This document shows, piece after piece, positions 1 through 11,542 of a stretch of 64,000 nucleotides of DNA (within the stretch, counting starts at the first letter, position 1; the number at the start of each line of letters is the position of its first letter). A program made the translations under genes and the position numbers. The DNA is from Cephalotrichum gorgonifer (Eukaryota; Ascomycota; Sordariomycetes; Microascales; Microascaceae). The stretch covers positions 4,090,346 through 4,154,345 of the forward strand of contig ONZQ02000001.1 of NCBI GenBank assembly GCA_900312665.1. The letters run 5' to 3'. The notes beneath the pieces are model-generated. The model saw only the letters and a list, made by a program, of their open reading frames with translations, did no database searches and was not told the origin of the DNA.

Positions 1-183
1 ACCCCTTGCGAGACCGAGGGCCCCGAGCCTTCTGAGCCCTGCGAGACGGAGACTCCTCCTCCCGCCGAGACCACCCCCTGCGAGACTGAGGGCCCCGAGC
101 CTTCTGAGCCCTGCGAGACCGAGACCCCCCCTCCTGCCGAGACCACCCCTTGCGAGACCGAGGGCCCCGAGCCTACTGAGCCC
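1..183 (+). repeat. 72-base coding tandem repeat, about 2.5 copies visible
   Basis: The unit begins ACCCC(T/C)TGCGAGAC and recurs at 1, 73 and 145. Copies differ by a few mostly synonymous changes. The array runs off the left edge of the window, so the copy number is unknown. Confidence 0.85.
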
Positions 184-363
184 ACCCACCCGGAGCCTAC
201 TCCCACCACCTTGGTCCCGAAGCCCAGTGCCCCTGCTCCTGAGAAGCCCTCTCCCGAGACCCCGGCACCCGAGGAACCTGTTGTTCCCGCCGCCGGTATC
301 AGCAACTCCGCCTCGGTCCTCACGGCTGCCGTCGCCGCCGTCGCCGCTCTCTTCTTCATGTAA
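1..363 (+). CDS. GPI-anchored repeat-rich cell-surface protein (3' end only)
   Basis: Frame 1 is open from the window edge to the TAA at 361-363, giving the last 120 residues; the start lies outside. The N-terminal part seen here is a tandem repeat with a 72-base (24-residue) unit, reading TPCETEGPEPSEP then CETETPPPAET. There are two full copies (1-72, 73-144) and a third partial copy (145-183). A Pro/Thr-rich stalk follows, and the protein ends in a small-residue segment (GISNSAS) and a hydrophobic tail ending LFFM. That arrangement is the classic signal for GPI anchor attachment, with the cleavage site probably in the GISNS stretch. Such proteins are exported and bound to the plasma membrane or wall glucan. 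The regular cysteines in the repeat are unusual for a simple Ser/Thr-rich mannoprotein. The family cannot be named without the N-terminal part. Confidence 0.8.
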   Translation, partial: TPCETEGPEPSEPCETETPPPAETTPCETEGPEPSEPCETETPPPAETTPCETEGPEPTEPTHPEPTPTTLVPKPSAPAPEKPSPETPAPEEPVVPAAGISNSASVLTAAVAAVAALFFM

Positions 364-3300
364 GGAAGCTTACTCTACATGGGTCTTGTGCATCACTCCT
401 TAGCAACAACACCATAATCAACAAATCAAATGGAATACGACTTTTCGGGTTAGATTGGGATGGGAACTGGGACATTTGGCGATATGAATCACTACACTCC
501 TTTAATAATGGTGGACTTTTTTAAGATCCGGCACTACTTGACTTCGCTTCTTGGCGGGGGAGGAAAGGGATCTCATCTCATCCTGGAACTTCACCAGCAG
601 CATTTTGTTAATTCTATGGGGAAGAGCGTTTGGGGCATATATATATGTATGAGGAATGTGGAAACTTGGGAGGTAGATACTAATACCAGTTGCAATTCAA
701 CTAAAGAAACAACTTTCTAGTTCTACCCGTGAAATGTAGTGTTCTTTCCCCATCTTGTTTGCATTCATTCCTTCCCAACACTTGCTTCTCCTCTCATGTT
801 GTCTTTTTACTTCTGCTTCTTTTCTCTGCTTCTTTCTTCCTTCTTTGACTCACGGAACAGCTTGCCGGGTGACGATGTGATGCTTTGGGTTAGTGGATGA
901 TAGGCACACGCCGTTACAGGGGGCAAACTTTAGCTGTAAGGATTACGTCGAAAATGGTGGTTGGGACGGCAGGCCAGCAAGTTCTGTCATACGAGCAAAC
1001 TCGTACAGGGATGTAGACCATGCTGGCTGGGGTTCGGAGCTGAGCGGTGTGGGGTCGCGCTGGTCCTGACCTGTCTGGTTGCCTGGGCAAGCGCGATTTA
1101 CTAATCCTCGTACTCGTGCCACGTACAAGTGGGAGTACTCTTTCAAGCACAGAAGCCAATGCGGACTGGGTTCGGATGATGCGCCGTGTGGGGGGGAGGA
1201 GGGGGAGGGACTACGCTTGCCTACCTGCAGGCATGCAGGCTTTTGCAAGCTAGGGAGGTTGGGGTATGAGCCATGGCGAGTGGTCGAGTATTACTTATCT
1301 CTCGGGCCATATGCGGAGTCGTGTGAATCCTCCCCGTCATAAGAGTTGCATGACTGCATTGGAGGGTAGGAGGGCGGGGGGAGGCGGAAAGCGGGCAGGA
1401 AAACCCTCGGATATCGTCATTGTTACGGGGAAACTCTCCACTCCGAAGCGACTCGTACTCGAATGTGGTGGCCGGGGAGCCACCTCGCGTGGTCCCACGG
1501 CCTCGACGGAGACCCAATGCGACATGCGTGAACCAGGATGACGGGGCGCTCTCGGCTCCGGCAGGCGCGGTGGGGCGGCGGCGGATTCCGTTCATTGGGA
1601 CGAAAGGAGAGAAGCAAGCCATGACATGGACTGGGTAGGGGGGTGGGGTAATGACGGTGGTGTGGGGCCCTGGGGAGTGTGCCTGTAGTGGTCTGTACTA
1701 AACTCGTGGCAGCTCGTATCTGAAGGGTAGACCCACAGACCCTTCCCGATAAGGAAAGAAGGCCCAATGGGTCGGCAGGCATCCGCTGCGCGGGGTCAAT
1801 CCTTTTGTGTGTTGATGATCGTGTTCATGCGTGGCGTCGTGGCTTCCAGGTTCAAGTTACCGGCGACCGCCTTCGAGGTACTCAGTCAGGATGTTTTTTT
1901 CTTCTTCTTCTTTCCTTTTTCTCCCACTTTCTTCTCTTTTCCCACTTTCCCCTCTCTTCACTTCTTACGCGACGGGAGGAGGGGCAGCATGATGGCTATA
2001 AGGTCTGGGCTTGTCTCGGAGTAGGACACAACATGAAGGACACATTGATTCTGCTAGCGGTATCTTGTAGTACCGCCGACTCCTCATCCCCGTTCTAGAG
2101 TACTAATTACGAGGACGGCGAGAGCAAGGGCGAGTGCGAATTATGATTGCCAAGACAATCCTCCATCCCAACCTTTTTTTTCTATACGGAGGAGAGAAGG
2201 AGAAGGACCACTCAAGAAGACCGGGTGACGCGACGGTGGCCCGGCAACAACGCCACAGAGAAGTGAAGCGGGGGACGAGGAGCAGAACGTTGCAGGATCT
2301 CGTATTATCTCAAGGTACGTTACTGTGTGAGAGAGTGTGTGATACTAGATAGGCACCTGCATCGTCCTATTTTCTGTATTAGTGATTGGCCGGCTCGGCG
2401 GGGCCGGGGTCTTGATAGGGTAGTGAGTGGCGGGCATAGCGGCCGCCGTGGTGGCTGGATCAACCCAAGGATCCCGCATAACCAACATGAGAGGGGTGGG
2501 GACGAAGTGTCGCCCATGGCTGTCGATTGAGCCCCGGCCTCCATTCATGACTCTCGGGGTTCTGGGCATCCTATGTCGTGACTCCCACTTATGGACGGCT
2601 TCGTGGCCCCAGGGGGCCCCTGGAGTTTGGACGGAGCATCTCGCCCGAGTCGTCCCCCTCCTGCACACGTGCTTGGAGCATGGAGGGCATCACGGGTATG
2701 ACGTACTCGTACGACCGTCGGGTGCCAAGCCCTCGTACAACCGCCGTGTCCTCCTAAATAAGCTTTCTGACGTGCGTCCCCAATATCTCACGACGAGAGA
2801 GTTTCTATGCTCACGTGCGCCTGAAGTCTCACCTTGGCAGACGTGCTGGATCCCATGCACTCCTATGTGTCGTCTCGCCTACCTAGATACCCCCCATTCA
2901 TAGTCAAGCTAACTGGCATCACGATACAAGCACAAGCAAGTACGGAGTACGCCACGACCTATTTGGAGAGCTTGACCTAAACCCTAAACAGCCAGGTCTG
3001 GCTACCCTCGCTTAATATTCAAGAAAGGGTGTGCTAGTAGCACGAGTACACCATAAAATCAGCTGGAACCACATCACTCCGCATGGTTAACCCCGCAGCT
3101 GTTCTCACCCCTTCCGCCGTAATTGCGCGCGAGTCTTTACGAGGACACCCCTCTTTCGCCCTTCGAGCCCCAACATATCTTCCCAGCTCGCTTCCTCCTG
3201 AAGACCTGCGTCATCGGTCCCAATGGGATACGAAAAGGAGCGGATGTTCGGAAGAAGGGTGTGGGCTTATCTATTGTTGCTGCGGGTGAGGTTAATTAAT

Positions 3301-3741
3301 ATTGATGACTCTCGGCTAGGCGATGATTGCGGCGGTTGGGTTGGGTTGTTCCCTGAAGGCTCGTAAAGGCCGAGGTATGTTAGGCATGCTAGAGGTCTCT
3401 GTGCGCGAGTGCGTGTGTGGTGCAGCTGTGTTTCGCCTTTGGGGGGGCTCATTGGAGGTCATCGCACGGCTTGCTGTATGAGTATATACCAACCTCCGCG
3501 TCTGACTGCAGGTATCCGAGTCAAGATGGTAGGTGGCTCATGAGGCAGGAAGGCAGAGTGCCCGCCTAACTGCAGCTATCCGCCCTTTCGAGGTTGCCGG
3601 TAACTCACAGAGAAAGCATGTCGTGCGCTCGTCTGGCACTCACTTGAGGCATCAACCCATTCTATTCCCACCATGCAACGCTGTCGAAGAATGCCGTCGA
3701 CGAACACGAACCGGTCGATTCCCACGCTTCACCTCACCGCA
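364..3741. other. Intergenic stretch, no gene recognised
   Basis: These 3.4 kb lie between the wall-protein gene and the convergent APC8 gene and should hold both 3' UTRs. Open frames here are short, overlap on both strands and show no domain or sensible intron structure. A pyrimidine-rich run lies at about 1891-1960. I see no tRNA, repeat array or transposon end. Confidence 0.55.
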
Positions 3742-5966
3742 CTACGACGGCCCCCCGTCTATCCTCGCCCTCGCCTCCCGCAAAATCGCCTTCGCCTCCT
3801 CGACCTCCGTCCCGTCCTCACACAGCTCCGTCGCCAGCCGGCTCGCCGTCACGTAGTCCTCCCCCTCAAGCGCATGCCTCGCGAGCCACATCCTCGCTTT
3901 GCTCGTCGCCTGTGTAACCCCCGTCCCCTCGCCCTCACCTCCTCCCCCTGTCCCTCTACCACCCCCTTCCCGCCCATCGTCCGACCCCGGCGGGGAATCG
4001 TTGTGTATGGCGATTGACTCTGTGAACCTCCTGTCATCCGTCTCCCCCGCCCCGCCGTCCTCCTGGGCGAGGCATAGCTCCATGTAGCTCTTCGCCTCAT
4101 CCACCTCTCCAAGCTGTGCGTACATGTTGGCGATCGACAGGAGTGTGTCGGGGTCCATCTGCCCGCCCGCACCTCTTGCTCCCGGCACATCCCCGCCGCT
4201 GCCGAAGCTGCTTCCCGCGTCGTAGTATGCATCCGCGAGCAGCGCCCTCTTCAACGCCTTGATGCCGTCGCGGTGCCTGTCCATCCTCTCGAGGCACGAC
4301 CCGACTGCCAACCACATCTTGCCGTCCCAAGGCCGTATCCCCGCCGCCTTTTTGTAGTACCATAGCGCGTAGGTGTGCATCTCGAGCATCTCATACGTCT
4401 GCCCGAGCCCGTACCACGCCCGGTAGTCCCGCCTGTTGACATCCACCGCGCGCCGGTACGACTCAATGGCTGCATGTGTATTCTTGAGCTCGACGTACTC
4501 GTGGCCCATGAGCGTCCAGGCCGACAGGCACGTGCGATCGAGCGTCAACGCGCGCCGGAAGTACTGCACCGCTTTTTCATGCTGAGAGAGGAGGCTGTAG
4601 TAGTTGCCTACCACGACGCACGACTCGGGACGGAACCTGTCGACGTTTGAGCACAGATGGGCGAGGAAGGCGAGCTTGGGCCTCATGCCCATCACGTAGA
4701 GGATATTGGAGTAGTGGTCTAGGGAGTCAAGCCGGTACGGGTGGAGGGATAGGAGTCGGCTGAAGTGCTGCTCGGCGACGACGAAGTCCTTCGCGTGGTA
4801 GGAGAGGAGGGCGTTGCAGGTGAGGAGGAAGGACGAGGTGGGGAAGACCTCTAGAAGTTGATCGAGGGAGTTCGCGAGGGAGGGACCCTGCTGGAAAAGT
4901 TCCAGGGACGCGTGAATGTGAAATATGAAGGAGACGATGTTCTGAGGCAAGTGCTTTGCTATCCGGTTGAGCTGGGGCAGAGTTAGTAATGGTTGACAAG
5001 TATATACCGAGGTAGGACCAGGTAGACTTACATCCTCTACCCTGGATATTAGCGACGCCATTTCTAGCCAGCAGCCCCAGTTCATGGGGAAGAGGTGTAC
5101 GCTTCGGATTAGGTACTCCATAGCCTTCTCGTTGTTCTTCTCCTTGGCAAGGACCATGCCGTAGCTAGACAAATGTCAGTATCCTGCTTGGGGGCATAGT
5201 TGGGAATCGGGGGCGGGGGCGGGGGCGACCGACAGATATTCCAACCACCCCTGACTGCCGATAACATCCCCGTCAGGCGTTGCCCTCTCCTCAAACCAGG
5301 CATTGAGATACCTGCTAACGAGAACCAGCTGTTTATTCCCCACGGTCCCCAAGTCATGTGGCCCCATGACCATTTCCGCATCCTCGTCCCTCCGCTTCTC
5401 CCCCGATATGACCTTGGCGTACAGGGCGAGGAACAGGCTCTTCTGGCTTAGTCTAGGTAGGGCGGCGCCTGGGTCCGGGCCTGACCCCACCGCTCGACCG
5501 CCGCTGGACCTCGCGCGTCCCTTCCCCTTGGGCGTCATTGATGTGATGGGGTCGGCCTTGGAGTCCACAATGCTGGCGAGCATCGACTCCGGGAGGAAGA
5601 CGGCGGCGCAGCGGTCGTACTCGCGGGTATCAAAAAGGGACCTGGCGAGGAGGTATCTACTGAACTCCTGCGCCTCTAGGGGAGCCTCCTCCGGGTCGGG
5701 GTTCGGCGAGGATAGGTAGGGGGAGTGGGCGGCCGGGGTCTCATGCACGGAGGATGTCCGGGTGGGTTCGGGCTCAGGGATGGAGTTGAGGAGTTCGGCT
5801 GCCCTGCGATGGGAGTTGAGGTTAGTGATCTGCCTCAGCTTTGGAATTCCGTGGATGGAGCCCACCATTTGGCGGATTGGTAGAGGCATCGCTCGGAGCA
5901 TTTTATTACGGCGTCTTGGAGCGCCGATCGGAGCTGGAAGACTTCATGGTCGCTGAGGGGTCCCAT
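3742..5966 (-). CDS. cdc23: Anaphase-promoting complex subunit 8 (Cdc23/APC8), TPR protein
   Basis: The gene has four exons, 5966-5866, 5803-5234, 5164-5032 and 4971-3742, giving 677 residues. The start was chosen because it restores the conserved Cdc23 N-terminus: LRSALQDAVIKCSERCLYQSAKW, broken by intron 1 (5804-5865), then AAELLNSI. Intron 2 (5165-5233) joins WLEYL to YGMVLAKEKN, also a Cdc23 hallmark. Intron 3 (4972-5031, 60 bases, GTAAGT...CTAAC...CAG) contains no stop in frame. The C-terminal half is a row of TPR helices, for example FRRALTLDRTCLSAWTLMGHEY and the repeats after it. APC8 is a scaffold TPR subunit of the nuclear APC/C ubiquitin ligase, which targets cyclins and securin for destruction at mitosis. 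A low-complexity Gly-rich insert near residue 590-620 is not conserved in the family. Family identity is secure. Confidence 0.93.
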
Positions 5967-7767
5967 TGCTCTGTGGCCCCGTCGCGAACGGGGGTGCTAC
6001 AAGTATTATGGGCGGGTTGTTTTCTGGTGAGACGAGAAAATGACCGCTACGTGTGCATTCCGTGGTGTTGATGTTGTTCTTCGGCCTGAGACTAGATTGG
6101 GAGGTTCAGTGACCGCATTTGCAGCGAGGTCGAAGTTGTTGGTGGGTCCTCTTCTGGCTGGCGCGTCTGACGCGGTCCTCGAGTTTGTAGTGTTCTCCAA
6201 CCCAGAGCCGCTATTAATACAGCAATACAAAACTAGAGTTAAAATCTACTTAATCTCTATGTACCCAATCCCGCCTAGTATAGTGATGGGTCTATTATTA
6301 TTTGTACACTGCCTATGGGTGCAATGATGCCGTAGATCTCTTTACCATCACGAAAATAATTTAGAATCTTAGACGTGTTTATCATAATAGAGGCTGCCCT
6401 CTTCTTCCCTTTTAAGGGCTCACCAAATGCCACCTGCTCCAATCCACCAATGTAGGCCACTTCTCCAGCTCGGACGACACCCGGACTTGGAAGTCTGATG
6501 ATCTTGACGGCATGCAGCCTGCGCAGCGCGCCATGTCCGTATATAATAAACATGCCTGAGGGCAGGTACTGCGTAGGCTTTGCCTCGCCGCCTCCTCTAA
6601 GTAAAGATCTTGGGGAACTGCCCTTGCCTCTTCGGGGATGGACTGGCCCACCTGTCACTTCCCGGTGCCACAGTCGCCTTCGATGCTGTTAATGACTTGC
6701 ATCAATACTGCGCATCGCGCTTGCCCGTTGTTTTCTATCAAATCGTGATCCACTGATGATCGTTCATGATTGGTACCTACTTGTATGTTCTATGCCCCTT
6801 CCTTATGCAAGTTCTAGTGTGTGGATACTACTTGATACCTGAGACAGGCTGGTTCAGTCCGCAGTTGACTAATGGAATGTGCCCTTGAGCAGTTTAGGAC
6901 GAATAATAGTACTCGAGAGGCAGCCACAAACTGGCGTGCGCTCGAAATGAAACGCGGAAAATGAGAATAATTGGCTGTAGGGCAAGAAACACAGTATTTA
7001 CTTCCAATTCAAAGCTGGCATGAGCAGTTTCAACTCTCAAAGATGGACGACGGATGTCGCAGACAATAAGGTATCATGAATCCACATCCGTGTCCCTATC
7101 CACATCCGGGGAAGCTGTATTCATTAAGAATAGCTATGTAGGTGAGCTTAATCACGGCCAGGAGCGATGGCGCGAGTGCAAGCGCAAGTTCACCCCAGAT
7201 GATTAATACGGGCACGCAATGTGATCATACCATACCTGGACCTTTTGCTCATTTCAGCACCATAATTCTTCGACGAGCTACGCCGTATTAGTCACTCCCT
7301 CCTGGGCCGTCCCTTCCATTAGAATTTAATGCCATGAGCCCCTGTAATACCACCCGCCCCCTGCACCTGCCTGCTGCCTTGGCTGGCGCCCCCCCTGTCA
7401 ATGCTCCAGCCAGCCAACAGCAGTCGCCACGGCCAGAAACGCAGCGAAAAAAATATTTGTTCTTGCGACCCGTGCTTTCTCATGCCTCCTTTTCCTCCTC
7501 CCTCCCACATCATCACAAACCTTGCAAAGATCTTGTGTCAACGCGTTCATCGCAGTCAAGTCATCACCTCCTCCCTCCCCAAGATTCCTAGGGCACGTAG
7601 CGACCCTGTAATTCCCCCTCATTGTTCCAGAGTTCAATTCTTCGGAGTGCTCAAGCTTTAATTCCCCGAACTCGGATCTTCCGCACGAAGATTCGCTAGC
7701 TTCAACGTCATCAAAACTCGATCTTGACCAGTCTCACCCATCCCAGCCATCCCCAACAATCATCAAA
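5967..7767. other. Intergenic region between divergent APC8 and RRM genes
   Basis: These 1.8 kb must hold both promoters. The last 400 bases (about 7340-7767) are rich in C and T and run into the RRM-protein start, as expected for a fungal 5' leader. An A/T-richer patch lies at about 6210-6400. One unassigned minus-strand reading frame here is listed separately. Confidence 0.5.
6275..6658 (-). other. Unassigned 127-codon open frame, possible gene relic
   Basis: The frame starts MTGGPVHPRRG and contains a fairly natural-looking middle part (LRRLHAVKIIRLP, GEVAYIGGLEQVAFGEPL). The end lies in A/T-rich DNA and is rich in Ile and Lys. I recognise no family and see no introns or good start context. 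It could be a small gene, a decayed fragment, or chance. Confidence 0.15.
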
Positions 7768-9181
7768 ATGTCTGCTACCAACGTGGAGAAGGCCCCTGAC
7801 GCCACCGTCAATGACGTTACCAACGCTCTGGCCAATACCAGCATTAGCAAGGCCGATGAAAAGACCGATGCCGCCGTCCTCGCGAGCGCCGCCGAGGGCC
7901 GACGACTTTACATCGGCAACCTGGCTTACGCGACAAAGGAGGGGGAGTTGAAGGAATTCTTCAAGGGTTACCTTGTGTGAGTGCTGCCTGTCGTTGTACC
8001 GCTTTGTACCGGTGCCGCCACCTCCACTGGGTGAGCGAGCTCTGGCTCCCAGCGTGCAGGTCTCTATCGCGATTGTCTGTATCGTAGTCGCAAGATAGAT
8101 GATGCGCCGGGCTTGGTGTTCACTGGTTGGGGTCAAATCTGCACCGTGGCCCAAGTTTAGATGCATCATCCTCCCATCCCCAACGACCCTGCTGACCATT
8201 GCGCTTTGATTTTAGAGAGTCGGTTTCCATCCCGAAGAACCCTCGCACCGACAAGCCGGTCGGCTACGCCTTCGTTGACCTGTCAACCCCCAGCGAGGCC
8301 GAGCGTGCCATCGGCGAGCTCAGCGGCCAGGAAATCTTGGAGCGCAAGGTGTCCGTCCAGCTCGCTCGCAAGCCCGAGTCGAACGACAAGAACGAGGCGG
8401 GTGCGACTGGTGAGGGCGCTGCCGGCGAGGGCACTCGCCGTCGCAACTCCGGACGCGGCCGTGGCCGCGGGCGGGGCCGAGGGGGCCGAGGTGGTCGTGG
8501 TGTAAGCCAAAACACTTCTTGAATTATGGTGCGGTGGAATGAGACTGCTAACGTAATTTATTAGGAGCGAGCTGAGCATCCAGAGGAGGGTGATGCCCCT
8601 GCAGCTGAGGCTACTGTCGGCACTGAGGAGCAGCCGCTGGCGGATATTACAAACAAGGAGAACGCCGAGCAGGAAGGCAAGAACCGTGCCCCGAGGGAGC
8701 GCCGGGAGCGCGGCCCTCCCGCGGATGGCGTCCCGTCCAAGACCAAGGTCATGGTTGCTAACCTCCCCTACGAGCTGACTGAGGAGAAGGTTCGTATCTC
8801 TCTGTTCAGCTGCCCCCCCAGTCGGATGCCTTTTACTGACCGGCTTTGTAGTTGAAAGAGCTCTTTGCTGCCTACGAGCCTCTTTCGGCCAAGATTGCTC
8901 TGCGACCCATTCCCCGCTTCATGATCAAGAAGCTCCAGGCCCGTGGCGAACAGCGCAAGGGCCGTGGCTTCGGCTTCGTGACTCTTGCTTCGGAGGAGCT
9001 GCAGCAGAAGGCTGTTCAGGAGATGAACGGCAAGGACATTGATGGTCGGGAGATTGCCGTCAAGGTGGCTATTGACAGCCCCGACAAGACGGACGAGGCC
9101 ATTGCCAAGGCCGAGGAGGAGGCTGCTGCCGCTGCCAGCGCCGAGGGTGGTGTCCAGGCTGGTACCGAGGGTGGTGCTTAG
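7768..9181 (+). CDS. Two-RRM RNA-binding protein with RGG box
   Basis: Four exons, 7768-7976, 8216-8501, 8565-8789 and 8852-9181, encode 349 residues. RRM1 (about 45-122) has RNP2 LYIGNL and RNP1 GYAFVDL. The first intron (239 bases) splits RRM1 at GYLV/ESVSIP. An Arg/Gly run (RGRGRGRGRGGRGGRG, about 150-165) follows. RRM2 (about 225-305) has VMVANL and RNP1 KGRGFGFVTL. The C-terminus is Ala/Glu-rich. Introns are GT-AG with CTGAC or CTAAC branch sites. The RGG box suggests nuclear or stress-granule RNA binding and possible arginine methylation, but the specific role is not known. Oddity: the TAG at 9179-9181 is followed in frame by 11 more codons of the same Ala/Pro/Val/Glu composition and a second TAG (9215-9217). 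Confidence 0.9.
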
Positions 9182-9217
9182 GCGGCTGCCCCGGCTGTTG
9201 AGGCTGCCACCGCCTAG
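9182..9217 (+). other. In-frame coding-like extension after the RRM-gene stop
   Basis: After the TAG the same frame reads AAAPAVEAATA and then a second TAG. The composition matches the tail before the stop. It may be a recently lost C-terminus, a sequencing error, or readthrough; the following base G is not the strong CA-type readthrough context. Confidence 0.4.
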
Positions 9218-10203
9218 AGAGTCAAAATCAAAGCACAGGGGAAGGTTTTTGACGGGACCGTTTAAGAGGACTGGGATGCATAGATACGGCTCACGCCACC
9301 CGGCGTTCCTCGCATCTATCTTAGGTTATGGGGCTACCTGGCAACGACGCGATGGTGGGCTTTGATGATGTTACCTTTTTTTTATGGCAGAAGACCGGTA
9401 TGAGTTACTCCTGGGACTAGATTAGGCACAGGTGCACTATCCTTGGAATTTTTATGCTCATTAAGCCTGACGGGGACTCTTCGTCTTTATGTATGTTCCG
9501 TTCTCTCGCGCTACGGCCATCCTCGTGAAGTTACCCCTGAACTCGCTCTTACAAGACCGCACCGTGATAATTACACCGATTGGTAGCCGGCAAAATCTCA
9601 GGTACCCATCATTGTATCTTAAATTGTTTCCTAAATTCCTTGTGTTCGACGAGGTCTCCGGTCTGCACAGGAGCCTTAACTGGTGATTCGGCGGAGTTGG
9701 TGGAGAGAAAGTATTGTACCAAAGACAAGGTCAGTTCGTGAAAGAAGAGATCGAAGAAGAGTTAAGGGAACCACTCGTGACATGAAGTCGGTATGTCTTA
9801 GCAGCTTGCTCCCGGGTACGAGGCCAGTCGAGGACTGTGTGAGAGACAACGTTTTGTCTCGGGGGATAATATGAGTATTCGATGAAAATAACCCTTCAAT
9901 TCACGTGGCCAGAGCAGGGACGGCTGGCTCGCACAGTGCCGATGTATTTACCCAGGACCTCTCCTAACCAAGCCCATCCAGTCCCTGACAACCCAACATT
10001 GATTAACCCGACGACCGTCTCCAGGACCTCCTCCCTCCACGCTACTCGCCAGATTTCACCCAATCTACTTAGGTAGCCAGTTACCTTGCACCCGGTGTAC
10101 TTATTATTGTTTTGCGCATTCTGCTTCTAACGACCCGCATTCATTGGTGCCCCCCTGCTCCCCACACCTGTCCTTTCCTATCTTCGTTGCGCAAACAGAA
10201 ACA
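9218..10203. other. Intergenic: RRM-gene 3' end and ArfGAP promoter/leader
   Basis: No reading frame here has recognisable protein features. A T-rich run (about 9376-9386) lies in the likely 3' UTR of the RRM gene. A C-rich leader (about 10140-10200) precedes the ArfGAP start. Confidence 0.5.
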
Positions 10204-11542
10204 ATGGCGGCGACTGGCCAGTGGGAGGTAGATCCGGAGACGAGGTCCAAGGTATGTCTATTTCCGACCATCATACTTTGGGGGCTGCAGGAAGAGAGAG
10301 AGCAAGGCACCCGCTAATCAGACGACCGATTCGGCAGCTTCTAGCGATACAAAAGCAGCCAGGGAACAGCCTCTGCTGCGACTGCAACTCCCCCTCCCCG
10401 CAGTGGGCATCTCCCAAGTTCGGCATTTTCATATGTCTCGCCTGCGCCGGCGAGCACCGTGGCCTCGGGGTGCACATCTCCTTTGTGCGGAGCGTCACCA
10501 TGGACGCGTTCAAGAGCGGAGAGATTGAGAGGATGAGGCTAGGCGGGAACAACGCTTGGAAGCAGTTCTGGGCAGAGAACTCGAACGCGAGGGAGAAGGA
10601 GCTCCCATGGACCCAGGAGGCCGTCCCGCAGCGGTACCCGGGGTTCGTGGGGGAGCAGTACAAGGAGAGCCTGACGTGCCAAGTCGAGGGGAGGGAGTTC
10701 AAGCTCGGCGAGAGGAGCGAGAAGGAACCTAGTCCGGCGGTTGGCGGCGCCGCATCCGTGGGGTCCGGTTCCAGGAGCGGGACGCCGCTATCCGGCAGGA
10801 GGGACGCGCCGAGGACGGACCAGCCGGGGGGCAGGGTCAAGGTCGACGACAAGTACTTCGCCAAGCTCGGGGCCGACAACGCGGCGAGGAGTGCCGACCT
10901 GCCGCCTAGCCAAGGGGGCAAGTACGCCGGGTTCGGGAGCACGCCGGCGCCGGCGGCCGGGGGGGCGACGGCGTGCCGTCTCTTGATGATTGGCAGAAGG
11001 ATTCGGTGGCGGCACTCAGTAAGGGGTTCGGGTGGTTCGCGTCCACGGTGACCAAGACGGCTAAGACGGTGAATGAGGGGTACATCCAGCCCACGGCGTC
11101 AAAGGTAGGCCTCTCCGTATTACCTCCCCCCTTCGTAGCTTCCTCTCCCCGATGCGCCATTTCACCCATCCATCCTTCTCCTCCCCCTCTACACCCCCGA
11201 ATCCACAACTACGTTATTTCCAGAGTAAAACAATCGATACTGACCCGTTCTTAGCTCGCCGAATCCGACTTCGGCAAGCAGGCGAGTCTCCACGCCGCCA
11301 CCGTCGCCCGTCAGGCCCAGGAGAGCGCACGCAGCGCGAACCAGGGCTTCATGCGCTTCGTGGAAGGCGACGGCGCGCAGGGAGGCTCGCGCACCGCGCC
11401 GCTCGACGAGTCGAAGAAGACCTTCTGGGACGATTTCGCGTCTATTGGGGAGACTAAGCGGGAGAACTCGGGTGGTGGGAGCACGATTGGGACTGCAGCC
11501 ATGGGGAAGGGTAGAAAGAAGGAGGATGACTGGGATTGGTGA
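10204..11542 (+). CDS. gcs1: ArfGAP zinc-finger protein (ArfGAP1/Gcs1 type) with apparent frameshift
   Basis: Exons are 10204-10251, 10338-11104 and 11255-11542. The ArfGAP domain follows the 16-residue first exon. It has the zinc finger C29-x2-C32-x16-C49-x2-C52 (CCDC ... CLAC) and the catalytic arginine finger in EHRGLG (R57). This protein stimulates GTP hydrolysis by Arf on Golgi COPI membranes. The C-terminal part (SLDDWQKDSVAALSKGFGWF, then TVTKTAKTVNEGYIQPTASK) fits the amphipathic membrane-curvature region of this family. That part is in a different frame from the ArfGAP domain: exon 2 has 767 bases, and one base is missing at or near the G7 run 10959-10965. One extra G would make the whole gene open (about 367 residues). 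A 74-base intron (10923-10996) would also restore frame but would delete part of the conserved C-terminal motif. Family certain; functional state uncertain. Confidence 0.85.

Noticed and set aside
2427..2903. 158-codon plus-strand frame in the left intergenic region
   Set aside because: No protein-like features and no similarity I recognise.
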